NCBI GenBank assembly: GCA_033977485.1
Contig: CM066988.1
Coordinates: 6,551,501 to 6,615,500 of the forward strand
Origin: Hydrangea macrophylla
Lineage: Eukaryota; Streptophyta; Magnoliopsida; Cornales; Hydrangeaceae
DNA: 64,000 nt
Reading direction: 5' to 3'
Under the pieces are notes generated by a model that saw only the letters and a program-made list of their open reading frames with translations, did no database searches and was not told the origin of the DNA. Position numbers and translations under genes: made by a program. This document shows positions 1-11,800 of the stretch, in pieces; the stretch's first letter is position 1, and the number at the start of each line of letters is the position of its first letter.

Positions 1-323
1 TTCCACCCATCAACTATACCTCCATTTGCACTTTGGTCCCTAAACAAAAAAAGCCGGTAAAATAGTACCTAAACTAACAAAATGAAGTGATCAGTAACTT
101 CTGTCACAGTTAGCCGTCAATATTGATACAAAATTGCATTCTGCAACCCTAAACTATACCTCTTCGTGCTGGTCACATGACGACGATTTTGTATCAATGT
201 TGACGGCTAAATGTGACAGAAGGTGCTGAACACTTCATTTTGTTAGTATAGGGACAATTTTGCCAACTTTTTTTGCTTAGGGACCAAAGTGCAATTGGAT
301 GTATAGTTGAAGCATTTTACCCT
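1..323. mobile_element. Fold-back MITE inside intron of CHR4-like gene
   Basis: Two long arms are inverted copies of each other: roughly 1-134 and 186-323, around a ~50-bp spacer. The arms share the order 'caactatac', 'tgcactttggtccctaa', 'aacaaaatgaagtg', 'gtcacagttagccgtcaa' and 'gatacaaaat', read in opposite directions. The left tip is cut by the window edge, so TIR ends and TSD cannot be read. There is no coding capacity. The element lies downstream of the donor at 414 of the CHR4-like gene, in an intron. The superfamily is unresolved. Confidence 0.8.
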
Positions 324-393
324 CAACCAAAATACTCCGAAAAAAAAAAATTATCATATAGTTTTTTTTCTATTATTTTTGGGAGGTTGGTCA

Positions 394-675
<282 letters not shown>

Positions 676-998
676 TCAAATCTTTCATTCCTTCTTAGTT
701 TTCTTAATTCCAGTCTTCTCTAGTCTTCTCTGTTTGTTTTGCATATTTAGCGAAGGAAAGGAAAACTAGTTCCCTTGTGTTTTCCTCCATGCTTAAATAC
801 AACATTAAAAAGTACAATTTTCGAACATATAATTTTACTTGAGAAAAATGAAGGTGAAGAAACTCCCTATGCTCAAAATATTCGATTTATGATGACATTA
901 TAAAAGAGGACACCCTCTTCCTTTTGTACTTCTCCTCTTTATGATGGAAGTTCCTCAACAGAAAGAAGTAGAAAGAAAAAATAAAAAGAATAACTGAC

Positions 999-1217
999 CC
1001 CATCATTTCCTTTCTTCTTTCTTGAAGGATGCTTTGAGCTTAATTCATTTTTAAGCCTGCGTTTAGATGAATTAGTAACTGTTGGAGATTCTGAGGCTGT
1101 AGAATTGTCTTCTTTGCCGTTGGATATATCCGGCCCACACGGAAGCTTTCCCCGTTTGCGTTTCAAGACCCAATTTTTGTCAATCAATTTACTAGTCATC
1201 GAACCATTTTCCTTCAT
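999..1217 (-). CDS. CHR4: CHR4/PKR1-like CHD remodeller, exon 1 (N-terminus)
   Basis: Start codon at 1217-1215, then 73 codons to a phase-0 donor (GTCAGT) at 998. The peptide is basic and Ser/Thr-rich. It contains NWVLKRKRGKLPCG, a bipartite-NLS-like stretch, and ends SRKKKGNDG, which in CHR4-type proteins runs directly into the PHD finger; the next exon supplies exactly that. An in-frame upstream ATG exists at 1274, but the 1217 ATG matches the short N-terminus expected in this family, so I prefer it. The intron to exon 2 is 482 bp. Together the two exons give 107 residues of a protein normally over 2,000 residues long, so this is only the 5' tip of the gene. Confidence 0.75.
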
Positions 1218-2054
1218 CTTCGAACCCTTCTTCTCACATACATCAATAATTCCTATAATAATTTCATCATTCAATGAAAAAAGGGTTCAGCCATCAAATA
1301 AATTGTAACTCATCATCTTTTTGTAATTTGGATGTCTGAGCTTTTGTTTTAAATTGATCGAGCAAAAGGGTGCAGAAGATTAGCCACAACTTGGAAAAAC
1401 ATAAACTCATACAAATACAGTACACCTGATATAAATGGTACATAGTCACAAAGAGTACCAACATTCCTTGCGAATGAGATGCCAATGAAGAAAGAGAGAA
1501 GAACAAGATTAACGCAAACTTCCATCATTCCATTAAAAGCAATAAAAGAGGAGGCACACACGTGAAAATCAGATTTTTTTTTTTTTCCAAGCAATAAGGA
1601 GGATGGCAGATCTACGAAAAACCAAATTTCTCTCTACTTTTACAAGGAAGATAGTTTTGGACATCGACTTTGGGTTAAAGACCAAATTTCAGGTTATACT
1701 GAAATCATGGTTGTTAGAATTGGTCAATTCGTACGAGTCGATTCAAGTTTCATGCATATGTTACCTGGACTATCCTACTACCCCCCAAGTACCCGATCCC
1801 GTGCCAAACCCTCCTACCAAATCGGACACTCGAATCTTCCATATGTGATGTTGAAAAGTTAAGTAGAAGCTCAAAACATAGCATGTTTATATGTTCAAAA
1901 GGTGTCTGCATACTTGTAGCCAATGTTTAGACACATGTCCCCGGATCCTAAGATTTGGATTTAGAGAGGTCCGACACTTAGATACACACCCCGTACTAGA
2001 CTCTGGATAACATAGAACATGATAATATTAGCTATTCAATATGATTCACGATTC

Positions 2055-2222
2055 TGTAAATAGTGATGGGAATATCTTTGTATATTCAACATGAAGAAAC
2101 AAGAATACGGGAGCCTATTTATAGGCTTTTGTCCAACCTACACTACTGACATATAACCGATGTGGGACAACCACATGTTCACAATCGCTACGTTACACAT
2201 TTACATATTTACCCTTTTAACA
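2055..2222 (-). repeat. 3' LTR of copia remnant
   Basis: 168-bp LTR with a TATA-like CCTATAAATAGG in its minus-strand reading (near 2115-2126). The abutting GGGG-rich tract at 2223-2235 (minus: CTTGAGGGGCAG) is the polypurine tract that primes plus-strand synthesis. Confidence 0.85.
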
Positions 2223-2229
2223 CTGCCCC

Positions 2230-2514
2230 TCAAGCTGGAGCATACATATCATATGCACCCAGCTTGTTACAAATATATTTCACATATGTCCCACTCAATG
2301 CTTTAGTAAACAAATTTACCAACTGGTCTGCAGATTTAAAATAAACTGTATTAATCACTTTTTGTAGAAGCTTTTCACAAACAAAGTGACAGTCAACTTC
2401 AATGTGTTTCGTCCTCTCATGATACATAGGGTTAGAAGCAATATGACATGCTGCCTGGTTATCACAAAATAGGTTCATAGGCTCGGACTGAGTGAACCCA
2501 AGTTCCTCCAACAA
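2230..2514 (-). pseudogene. Ty1/copia RNase H, C-terminal fragment
   Basis: 94 residues contain the copia RNase H signature CDNQAACHIASNP, then ERTKHIEVDCHFV, QLVNLFTKAL and a terminal KLGAYDMYAP. These are the last motifs of a copia polyprotein. Upstream sequence is unrelated leader, so the deletion junction lies close to 2515-2525. The ORF is open, but its ATG is an internal Met, so it is not a free-standing gene. Confidence 0.85.
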
Positions 2515-2722
2515 ATGGTTGGGAAGCCGGAGATGGTTGGATGGTTGGGAGGGTTTGCGGCTAGGGTTTGGGGCTTGGGGTTGCGGCGGCGCAAAACAGG
2601 GTTTTCTTCTTCTTCTTTTTTTTGAAAAGAAAGAAAAGAAAGAAGAATCTCAAAAGAGAGATTATTTACCCGCACTTCTTGATCACGAAGAAGGCAAAAG
2701 AAAAGCAATCCCAGATTCGGGA

Positions 2723-2735
2723 GGTTCTGAAACCA
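2723..2735 (-). promoter_or_regulatory. Primer-binding site of copia remnant (iMet-like)
   Basis: Immediately after the 5' LTR the minus strand reads TGGTTTCAGAACC. This is a two-base variant of the TGGTATCAGAGCC site complementary to initiator-methionine tRNA that most plant copia elements use. Confidence 0.75.
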
Positions 2736-2903
2736 TGTAAATAGTGATGGGAATATCTTTGTATATTCAACATGAAGAAACAAGAATACAGGGAGCCTAT
2801 TTATAGGCTTTTGTCCAACCTACACTACTGACATACAACCGAAGTGGGACAACCACATGTTCACAATCGCTACGTTACACATTTACACATTTACCCTTTA
2901 ACA
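2736..2903 (-). repeat. 5' LTR of copia remnant
   Basis: Aligns base-for-base with 2055-2222 apart from a handful of substitutions and one small indel pair. It carries the same TATA-like box. Confidence 0.85.
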
Positions 2904-5900
2904 AGTTCCTAAGTGGAAAATTTTCAACATATTGAGCATTGATATTGAATGAAAATTGTTCATCATAATCACTATACATGTGATTATATAACCATACATA
3001 TATCATTATCCATTTTTCTAGGAAAAGGTGAATCGTATGATTCACAATTCCACGGGCGGCCAGAAATTTGCATTTGGGGGCTCTCTAGGTAGACTAGCAT
3101 ATAGGGGCATACGAGGGTTCAGGGGCAAAGCCCTCAAGGCAAATTTTTTTGACCTATTTATACATACTTTTGGGTATATTTGTTGTATACCATAAAGATT
3201 ACAATTAACTATGGTTTTTTGTCCAGTTTGAGAGTTGGGAAGTTTGGTATTTGCAATATTTAATGCATATTCTAATCCTTTGGCTTATGGTTTATCAAAA
3301 TGTGTGTTGTACTATATATAGATGTGAACCACTTTTCAAAAGAGTGATGCTATTCTTTCCAAATTTGAATCCCAAAGTTAGTTCCCAAAAGGCACTTTGA
3401 CAGTGATTGATGGTACCACATGCCACATGCACGTATACAACTGACAAATATTTGGGAACCGAATTTGAGATTCATATTTGGTAAGCATAGCGTTATTCTT
3501 GTCTAAAAGTTAATATTTTGGAGAGGCCAATAGAAAAATTAATTCCAAAATTCTACAAATTACATTTACATAATCGAACTTTTGAAAAAATTTGCAGGGC
3601 AGGGGACCCCCTTATAGCCTCTACATGGCTCGGCCCATGCACAATTCAATATGTTTCATGATCCATAATTTTGAACCAATTCAACATTTGACAACAGTGA
3701 TTGAAACTTGAAACAACCATAGCCCATTCGCTCAACAATATCCTCCACATTTTAAGGAAGGGGTCCATTAGAAATCTACAGAATTTGAGTTTCACAAGAT
3801 GGTACTTGAACCATTGTACCTAGTCCTGGTTACAATGGTCTATCTTAGCGCAATGCTTCAATATTCTTTAAAATCAAACAAAAAATATCCTTCTTTCCCA
3901 AAAATATCTTTACCTACCATCTCTCTTACCAAATGTAGCAGTAGGGAAAAACTCCCCAATCAGACTTCACATATACATTTTGGACTAGGCATCTGTTTTG
4001 ACCAATGATTTTTTATGCAATCTCCACAACAATACGACGTTGCAACATAGGTTAGTTCCCTTTTCAAAGTAAGTCATAGGAAAACGATGATTCATTTATG
4101 TTTGCAGCCTCTGAACCCAGAATTCTATGGAAGAAACTATCAAAGTAAACCTAAGTAAATTTGCATCGATACTCGGTAGAGATAATATGCATTGAGGATA
4201 TACTAAGCTTCTACTACATTGGATACCAATATCACCAAACGCTTGACCAAATAATACTCAATAACACCGTTATAACCTAATTCCTAAACAAAATCGTAGG
4301 CCGTCGCCAAAGTAGTTGGTTTCGGAAGTTGATGCATTTTGAAGGCCCTCATGTGGGGATTTATTTTTATGCACTCTTAGTTTATCCAAGTTTAGAGAAC
4401 TTGCATCGTATACTTTGGAACTCTAGTTAGTTTAAGAATGTGAGGATCTCTATGCATTTGTTTTTGGAAGTTTAATGATGTTATTGGAAAATTCTCATGT
4501 ATATTTAAATCTTGGACTATGGATATGTCTATTTGCAATGGAACTTACGTAGTTTGGTCTTTAAACTAGTGTTGGAGATTACAATTGCAAGCTTTGTGTA
4601 TACTCTTGCCGAATTCCTAGACTTTGGGTATAAATGTGCGAATGATTGTTTTTTAACCCTAAACATTTTGCTAGTAGTGAGAGCAGTACATGGACCTCAA
4701 TGTGCAACTTATGCTCCGTTAGGAACATATGTAACTTTTTTATCGAACTACATGCTTCAATATGGATACACTTAAGGTATAGAAAGAGAGAAGTAATAGA
4801 GGGGCAGAGATGGAGCTAGAAACATTGTCATTGAAGTTGAGGAGCATATGGGGTTACATCGAACCCCAATTCCTGTCCTTCTATAGAAAACACTATTTGT
4901 AACTTTAAAGCAGAAGCAAGTAGCGCAACTACAATTGGCAAGAATGCATTCCGCATATATCATTCCAAACACTCTTTTGGACTTCACTGTGCAGTACCTA
5001 GTCCTTGAGATTTTGTCTTCAATACAAGCCACCAATCGGCTAAAACCCAAAGTTTTGCAACACAGTTGCAGCTGCTTCTAAAAGATTTATACATCATTTT
5101 CTGTAGTTTGCAGTATGACATAGGGCATGCAGAATTTAAACTAATACAGCAGCCAACAAAACTGTTAGACAAGTACCTACTAAACCATTGAGCATGGAAA
5201 TAAATTACACCCTTCTAAATGTATAAAATGGAGTACGGTTATAGAATAAACATATCCTAACTATATAGAACTGAGTATGGTTATAGAGATACAAGGTAAA
5301 AACTAAATGCTCAATGCTCCTGAGCAGATTAGGCATGTGCAATGAAAGCTAAAAGAGAAGATGGTGATGTAATCCACTAATGCATCATACTTTAACCCAA
5401 GACTTTCAATTAGTAAAGCTTTATGGCAAGCTCAGAAGATTACAAACATTCAGGCTTACAAACATTAATGCAATAATATTTGGTTTGCGGATAAAGAGAA
5501 GAAAAATGAAAAAGGAAGGAAAACCATTTCTCTCTAGTGTTTTCCCTTGTATTTTCCTCCATGTTTAATTAACAGCAAAACTAAAGATTATAAGATACAA
5601 GACAAAATAAAGAAAAAGGAGGAGAAGTGACTCATAAATTTAAATTTTTTTAATTTATCATTCGCCATAATTAGTTTTTATTCCTATTTCCTCACCGTTT
5701 TCCTTATTAACCAAACAAAAAGAAAAGTGTTTTTCACTATTTTGTCTATCCTTTTCCTCAATATCCTAACGAAACGATGCCTAAAGGAAGTAAAGATTTG
5801 CCCAAATACATGCATGTGCCTCTAATGATAGTGGACAGCACATCAACAAACTAAGATGAACTCATTCAATATTAAAAAAAAAAAAAAATTAGAGTGCGTC

Positions 5901-7087
5901 ACAAGTTCAGTTTTAGACAGTAGGAAGCCCATCCTACACTAAGCATTTCTGAGAAGTAGAATATTCTCCGTTTGGTATGATAGTGACTATCAACTCATGC
6001 CCTCATGTGCAGAACACCATTTCCAACTTAAAAGCAGATGCAAGCAAGACGTGCTTTGTGAAAATGTAGAAACTATATCAGAATGCATCTTTAAACTAAG
6101 TTTATAATGAAGAGGCTAAAGTAACTACAATTTATGACAATGCATTCTGAAGTTGTCATTCCAAACATAGTAATACAAGAACTAGCAAAAACCGTAGAGA
6201 TGGAACTCAAATTCGAGGGCAGTCCATGTCTCCATGATGGAAAAAGCAGTAAATAGAAGGCGGCATTGCTGTTTAACGATAGAAAGCATAACGCAAGAAT
6301 TATCAGGTTGTCCCAAGAACTAGAATTGTTCCATTGAAGCATTAAAACATATTACTATACTGAAACTGCCTAACAAGAGATACATTTGTGAAACATTAAA
6401 AGGCAAGCTATTACTATTTTCTTTTCTTTTTTGCATGGAGCAGGCTATTACTTAAAACAAAAACTTTGTGTCGATCTTAATTTGCTAAGTTGTACTTTAA
6501 TATGCTAAAGCGGAACAGAATTTGTAGCCGAAAACACTCCCAAACTTAACATATATAACACAATTTCCAAAGCAGTTACTCTTACCAAAGTTCAATTCGA
6601 ATAAGTACGGTATGAGACTGGCAGCAATTCACAGCCTTTCCTAAATGCCTAGTTCAACCAGCACAAAAAACAACTACAAAACACATAAAAAGCCAAAACC
6701 AAAAGATACCCAAAATTGAACAGCACTGAATACTTCTGCCGCAAGAATTAATCACCAAATTGAGCAATCAAAGCACCAAAAACTTGAGTGACCAAACATA
6801 TTAGACTCCCACTGAACCCAAAACCCCATTTCAGTATCAACTTAATACTTTAACAAGCTACAAAACCCAATTCCTAACTACTTGAAGATATCAAAATTTT
6901 CAAATTAAAACTAATAGCAATATTCACAACAATCAAGTGAAACCAACATGATAATGAACAACAAACCACACAAGAATCAGCTGAAATTGCATGAAAAATC
7001 AAACATGCGCAGAGACATCTACCAAGAAATTAGTAAAAACAAAGCAAACCCAAAAAAGAAACAAGCCATATAGAGAGAAGGAAGCGT

Positions 7088-7240
7088 ACCAATCTAGTTA
7101 ATTGATCCAAGTATAAGAACTACAGAGCCCAAATCAACATAAAATGCAATCAGATTGAGATACACAGAAGGAGAGTGAAGAGAGGAGAGAGATTAGGGCA
7201 TGGGAGCATGAAGATGAGAGTTACGAGAAGAGAGAGAAAG
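7088..7240 (-). other. Predicted non-coding first exon of CHR4-like gene
   Basis: CT-rich leader on the minus strand lying between a TATTTATT box (7266-7273) and a donor-like G|GTACGC at 7087. Pyrimidine-rich leaders like this are common in plant 5' UTRs. It is inferred from layout only; no transcript is available. Confidence 0.4.
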
Positions 7241-7345
7241 AGGGGGTGAGTGTGGGACACGAATGAATAAATACGACAGATAGAGAGAGAGAAAGAGAGA
7301 TGTATAGAGAGAGAGAGAGAAAGAGTGTAGAGAGAGAAGCATACG
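7197..7345. repeat. GA-rich microsatellite
   Basis: Interrupted (GA)n tract, with pure runs up to about 8 units around 7281-7345. Confidence 0.9.
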
Positions 7346-7480
7346 ATACGGATTCGCCGGGGTCATAGGACGGGGTTAACACTTTCCCTCTCTGACATGG
7401 CAGCAGGAGGAACCCCCAACAAACCACTGGCGTCTTGCCACGTGGCACCCCCAGGACGCATATGTCCCCATCCTTCCCCT
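7241..7480 (-). promoter_or_regulatory. Putative promoter with perfect G-box
   Basis: The palindrome GCCACGTGGC at 7437-7446 is a textbook G-box, bound by plant bZIP and bHLH factors. It lies about 165 bp above a TATA-like TATTTATT (7266-7273), with GA/CT microsatellites between. The position suits the CHR4-like gene reading leftward. A divergent rightward transcript is possible, but no rightward gene is visible. Confidence 0.45.
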
Positions 7481-7537
7481 CCTCGCACTTCTCAATTTCT
7501 TTTTTCTTTTTTTCTTTTTTTTTTTTCCTTTTTCCTC

Positions 7538-7660
7538 TCTCCATTCTCTCTCTCTCTCTCTTCTAGAGAGAGTGGAGTGAGTCTCTCTGTTCATCCTCTC
7601 TCTCTCTCTAGAGATATAGATATATAGATATAGATATATAATATCTATATCTATATCTGC
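7538..7660. repeat. (TC)n and (ATATCT)n microsatellites
   Basis: (TC)n at 7540-7560 and 7594-7608 flank a GA block; (TATAGA)/(ATATCT)-type units form a palindromic AT tract at 7611-7657. Confidence 0.9.
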
Positions 7661-9282
7661 AACACTCTCATTGTCTGTAATTTCTCATAATCGCCGCCAT
7701 CAATTGCTTGCTGCTGGTTTAGATGGCTCTCTTTCTCTTTTGCTATAGCAGCCTTTTTGCCTTTTCTTTTCCTCTTCTTTTCTTTTATATTTATTTAATA
7801 CTACTATAGTCTTATACTATAGTTATATTTGTACTTTTATGTAATATTGTGTGTAGGTCTCAACAAATACGGTAGTGAAATCACTTTTAATAATATTCAA
7901 ACCATTTTAATGTATTATATTATGATAAAAATCAAGTGAAGCCTCTATAACATATTTTGAGAATCTCATTTGAGATACAATTATACTTTTACCATATCCA
8001 TGTACTCATGGGCATATTGTCTGGTAACAATTGCTTTGGAAGACATAAGTAACTCATAAAGTTAATGTAAAATTATCTGACATCAATTTCTACCATTTAT
8101 TTGTGTAAAACGGTGAGTTAATCACTGAAAAAAGTTATAACTCGTTGTTGTTTTTGGCTTTCAAATTTTATATTTTGAAAACAGCAACTAGTTTTGATTT
8201 TTCAAAGAAAATTTTGAAAACTGAAAATCACCTTCTTTTTTTTTTTTGTTTCTGTTTTTGTTTTCTAAATCAATTTCATTGTCGTTTTCACAACAAGACA
8301 AATGAAAAAAAAAATTTACCATAATCGTTTTCAATATTCGTTTCCAATATATATATATATATACATATATTTGAAAATTGAAATGTTAAACAAACCCTTA
8401 ATTGGCCAAAAACTATTTAGGATAGTTTTATCTAATCGTTTCCAGCGATCAAAATGGTTTCTAAACGAGTCCATAGTTATTTATACACGCATAATGGAGT
8501 GTAAGCAAGTTAGATTTTGTTTTTAGTAAGAAAAAGTTGGCTTCCTTGCATTATTGAAAGTAGTGTGCTAAAGCCAACATAAATACAAGGATTTAATAAC
8601 CACAATGGGTTCTAATTTGGTAAAATATCTAGTGACAAAAAGCTATAATTATTTACGAAATCTTAGTTGTTTATGTGATACTTTTCTAGGATTGATTTTT
8701 AAAAGTCACATTATGGTTGTTTTACTTATTTTAGCAAAAGCAAAAAAAGGACATGATAATTTACTTCTGTGTAGACTATGGAAAAGTAACTAACCAGTTA
8801 CAAAATTAGTTTCATTCTTTTTCATTTTCTCACTTGATTTTTTTTTTTTTTTTGGGTAAACTTTTCTCACTTGATATAAATTCATGATTTCATAAGTAAG
8901 GCAATTACTTTGTAAATCCCTCAATTCCAATTATAAAATACCTCTTTTGGTGTTTTGGTTAAAGTGTCTTATTTAGAACAAAAAAATAATTAGTCTATTT
9001 AAATAGTATTTTAAAACTAAAGACATTTGATTCCATTTCTTAATCTACGTTTAAGAAAATAAATGTGAATTTGTTATTTCTAAACTTATAATTTTCAAGT
9101 AACTTTCAATTTAAAAGTAACTAATTGATGAAAGGTTTTCAAATATAAAATGATTATAAGAAAATAGGTATTCTCCACCTTTAATTTTTAAACTAATGTG
9201 AGGTTAACTTTTAATCTTTTCAATTCTTAGTACTTAAGATTAAACATCATTAATAGACAAATATAATTTCAAATCTATATCT
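7661..9282. other. AT-rich intergenic, nothing recognised
   Basis: No homologous reading frame on either strand. It holds homopolymer T/A runs and a short (TA)n at 8347-8362. Confidence 0.6.
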
Positions 9283-10672
9283 ATACTATTTTATATATAT
9301 CTATCTACACTATTATATGTATATGTATATAATATATATATATATATCTATATAATAAGATAGAGCAGTGTGGGTCCCTTTCAAGTTTAGCAACTTTTAA
9401 TCTTGACCATTGAGATAAGTTTGGATATTTCAGACCGTTGGATTGATTGTCCACCAAAAATAGTTAATCTCATTAAATATTGCATTGTATCCTATTAAAA
9501 CTCTAAATTAAAAAGGAATTCCCTAAATTAATTTGAATTTGAATAAATACATGCCAATATCCAAATTGTCAATTTTAGTAAATACAAAACACAAATCTTG
9601 GGTAAAACTAAATCATTAGACTGTTTTTTTTATACCAAAAAAGGAATTCCCTAGATTAATTTGAATTTGAATATATACATATCTAATAGTAAATACAAAA
9701 CACAAATCTTGGGAGAGAAACTAAATCAGTAGACTGATTTTTTCAAAATAGAAATATTGGAATATAAAATTCCAATATCATACATATATTCATAGAGTTT
9801 TTTTTTTATAGGTTTTTCTTTTTTCCTTTCCGTGACTCTGATCAAATGACTTTCATAAAACTAATCAAACTGATATAATATGAGTGAAAAATCACATAAA
9901 GTTGAAGTTTAGGAAGTGGGTTTTAGCAATGGATTTCATAATTCAAGTCTCAAGAAATGTATTCTCACTTGCACTTTTTTTAAAATCTAGGAAGCGTATT
10001 TGTTATATTCTATTGTCTATCTAGAAAATGGGTTTTTCCAGTACTATGGTTGTAAATTTTGCTACCAGTGTGATTAGTTCCACCCTTTTTATAGGACATT
10101 TGATTAGTTCTATCAGTTTGATATAGTCTATAGGGCTAATTAGTGAAATGAGTAATGTTGCTTCCCAAATATAGGCTAATTATAAATAATCACAAAAGTT
10201 TTGCTTTCCTTTTTTATTTCTTTCCAAAAGCTTAGAAAAAGCCTTTGTTTTTTTGTTTTTTGTTTTTTGTTTTTTTTTTTTTGTTTACACTTCGTGCCCT
10301 CGGGCACGGGGGAAGTCTCTACGAATAAAAATTAATTATACTTAAAATATTCATCCAATGTTGGACTAAATACATTTAACTAAATTGAGTTAATGATATA
10401 TTTAATATTGGAACCAATGTCTTCTTTACTTAAAATTCTAACCATATCTCAGATCTTTTAAAGTATTGAATTTTTTTTTCCTGCTTCGTGCCCACGGGCA
10501 TGTGTTAGTACTAAATAGCATGAGGGTTTGAATAACCTGTACAATTTTACGCAAAAGATTTGAAAATTTTAAAGTATTGTATTTTTTTTCTCCCTTTCTT
10601 CTTCTTCTTCTTCTTCTTCTTCTTCTTCTTTTTTTTTTTTGCTTTGTGCCCAAGGGCACGGGTTATTACTAG
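9283..10672 (+). mobile_element. Helitron-like element (3' end clear, 5' end tentative)
   Basis: The 3' terminus has the Helitron signature: hairpin gtgccc-aa-gggcac at 10646-10659, nine bases, then CTAG at 10669-10672 followed by T. The proposed 5' end is a TC after A at 9283 (TCTATACTATT), the common start of dicot Helitrons. The interior is non-coding. A direct repeat of about 128-bp period begins at 9511 and again at 9639. Two further hairpins of the same type occur at about 10289-10306 and 10486-10500, suggesting older nested tails. There is no Rep/helicase, so it would be non-autonomous. Confidence 0.5.
10598..10640. repeat. (CTT)n microsatellite
   Basis: About ten CTT units followed by a T run, just upstream of the Helitron-like tail. 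Confidence 0.9.
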
Positions 10673-10703
<31 letters not shown>

Positions 10704-10804
10704 AAAGAGCCTTAGTGGTGTTTCAATTTCAATTTTGTCCTAATTTGGAATTCTTTAAATTGTTTGCTCCTTATATGTAATTTTGTCATTACTAATACAT
10801 TGAG

Positions 10805-11180
10805 ATGCTATGCCTTGTTTGGCAAATCGAATTTTGGTTGTATTTGTGTTTGTGCTTTTTTTAAAAAAAAACCCAAACAAGACACTCAAAAACTAATAGG
10901 GTTTGTTTGGAAAATCAGTTGTGGCTTTGTTTGTCTTGTTTGTTTCCACTTTTTCCCAAACAAGGCACTAAAACCATGGATCAAAAGTCAACAATTTCGG
11001 CTACCTTGTTTGGCAAACCGATTTTGTGCTTTGTTTTTGTTTTTTTATTTTTGTTTTTCCCAAACAATGCTTGACACACATATATGGGATCAGAAGTCAA
11101 CAATTTCGGTGCCTTGTTTGGCAAATCGATTTTGTGCTTTGGTTTTCGTTTTTTTATTTTGGCTTTTCCCACCAAGGCTT
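10805..11180 (+). repeat. Four tandem fold-back units
   Basis: Four ~60-75 bp modules each begin near 'ccttgtttggcaaa' and end in its complement ('cccaaacaaggc' or a decayed form), with a T-rich centre. The two best copies (from ~10977 and ~11087) repeat with a ~110-bp period and share 'agtcaacaatttcgg' before each module. Each unit could fold as a hairpin. Confidence 0.75.
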
Positions 11181-11308
11181 TTCACACATATAATTTACAC
11201 TTAATAAATTTAATTCATTTTTTTATATATAAAATTATTATTTCATACAATTTCATATCTTTTCATACTCATAATAAATATATAATAATAATCATAATAC
11301 ATATATAA

Positions 11309-11509
11309 GAAATACTTGGCAAAGTTAAGAGACAAATTGTAATTTACAATTACTAATACATCTAAACTCATATTTTATCACACACACATACCTATAAAGT
11401 TAATTCACACACACATACATTCGTTTGCTTTTTAAATTTAATTTCATATCATTTCATACTCCTCATAAATATTTAATAATAATAGATATAATAAATTTAA
11501 TTTATCATC

Positions 11510-11552
<43 letters not shown>

Positions 11553-11800
11553 GAAATACTTTGCAAAGTAAAAAGACAAATTGTAATTTACAATTACTAA
11601 TATATACATCTACAATAATATTTTATTACATACGCATTCTTATAAATTTAATTCACACACACACATACACTTCTTTCATACGCATAATAAATATATATGA
11701 AATACTTTACAAACTTAAAAGACAAATTATAATTTACAATTACTTACACACTCATAATAAATATATAATAATAATAGTTTTAATAAATTTAATTAATTTG
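11309..11800 (+). repeat. Diverged tandem repeats with (AAT)n
   Basis: Three copies of a module containing 'gacaaattgtaatttacaatt' and 'ttaattcacacacaca', starting near 11309, 11560 and 11698, with (AAT)n at about 11508-11553 between the first two. Non-coding. Confidence 0.7.

Larger units (their letters stand above)
2055..2903 (-). mobile_element. Internally deleted Ty1/copia element with 168-bp LTRs
   Basis: Two near-identical 168-bp LTRs (2055-2222 and 2736-2903) flank only 513 bp. On the minus strand each starts TGTTAAA and ends TTTACA. A primer-binding site follows the 5' LTR and a polypurine tract precedes the 3' LTR. What remains inside is a leader segment fused to the last ~90 codons of RNase H; gag, protease, integrase and reverse transcriptase are gone. 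Flanking pentamers gattc and agttc do not match well, so the TSD has decayed or the edges are slightly off. It sits in the probable 5'-UTR intron of the CHR4-like gene, in the same orientation. Confidence 0.85.
1218..7087 (-). other. Probable 5'-UTR intron / leader of CHR4-like gene
   Basis: No convincing coding exon is seen between the start codon at 1217 and the CT-rich leader near 7.1 kb. A plausible donor (G|GTACGC, minus strand) lies at 7087, and an acceptor-like 'aaaagctcag' lies near 1330. I infer one long non-coding intron. It holds the copia remnant at 2055-2903. Around 3040-3640 there is an unrecognised G-rich segment. Two similar patches near 720-800 and 5490-5570 share 'ttcccttgtgttttcctccatg'-like sequence in a purine-rich setting. 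The rest is AT-rich with no recognisable content. Confidence 0.45.

Noticed and set aside
2045..2908. Clear TSD for the copia remnant
   Set aside because: Flanks gattc and agttc agree at only three of five positions, so no TSD is claimed.
4512..4775. Possible membrane protein gene (87 codons)
   Set aside because: No homology, no promoter context, lies in the inferred intron; chance frame in T-rich DNA.
7221..7627. Overlapping ~70-107-codon frames on both strands
   Set aside because: They translate GA/CT microsatellites into Arg/Glu/Lys or Ser/Leu runs; low-complexity artefacts of the promoter-leader region.
10438..10659. Arg-rich 73-codon frame
   Set aside because: Translation of the CTT microsatellite and Helitron-like hairpins.
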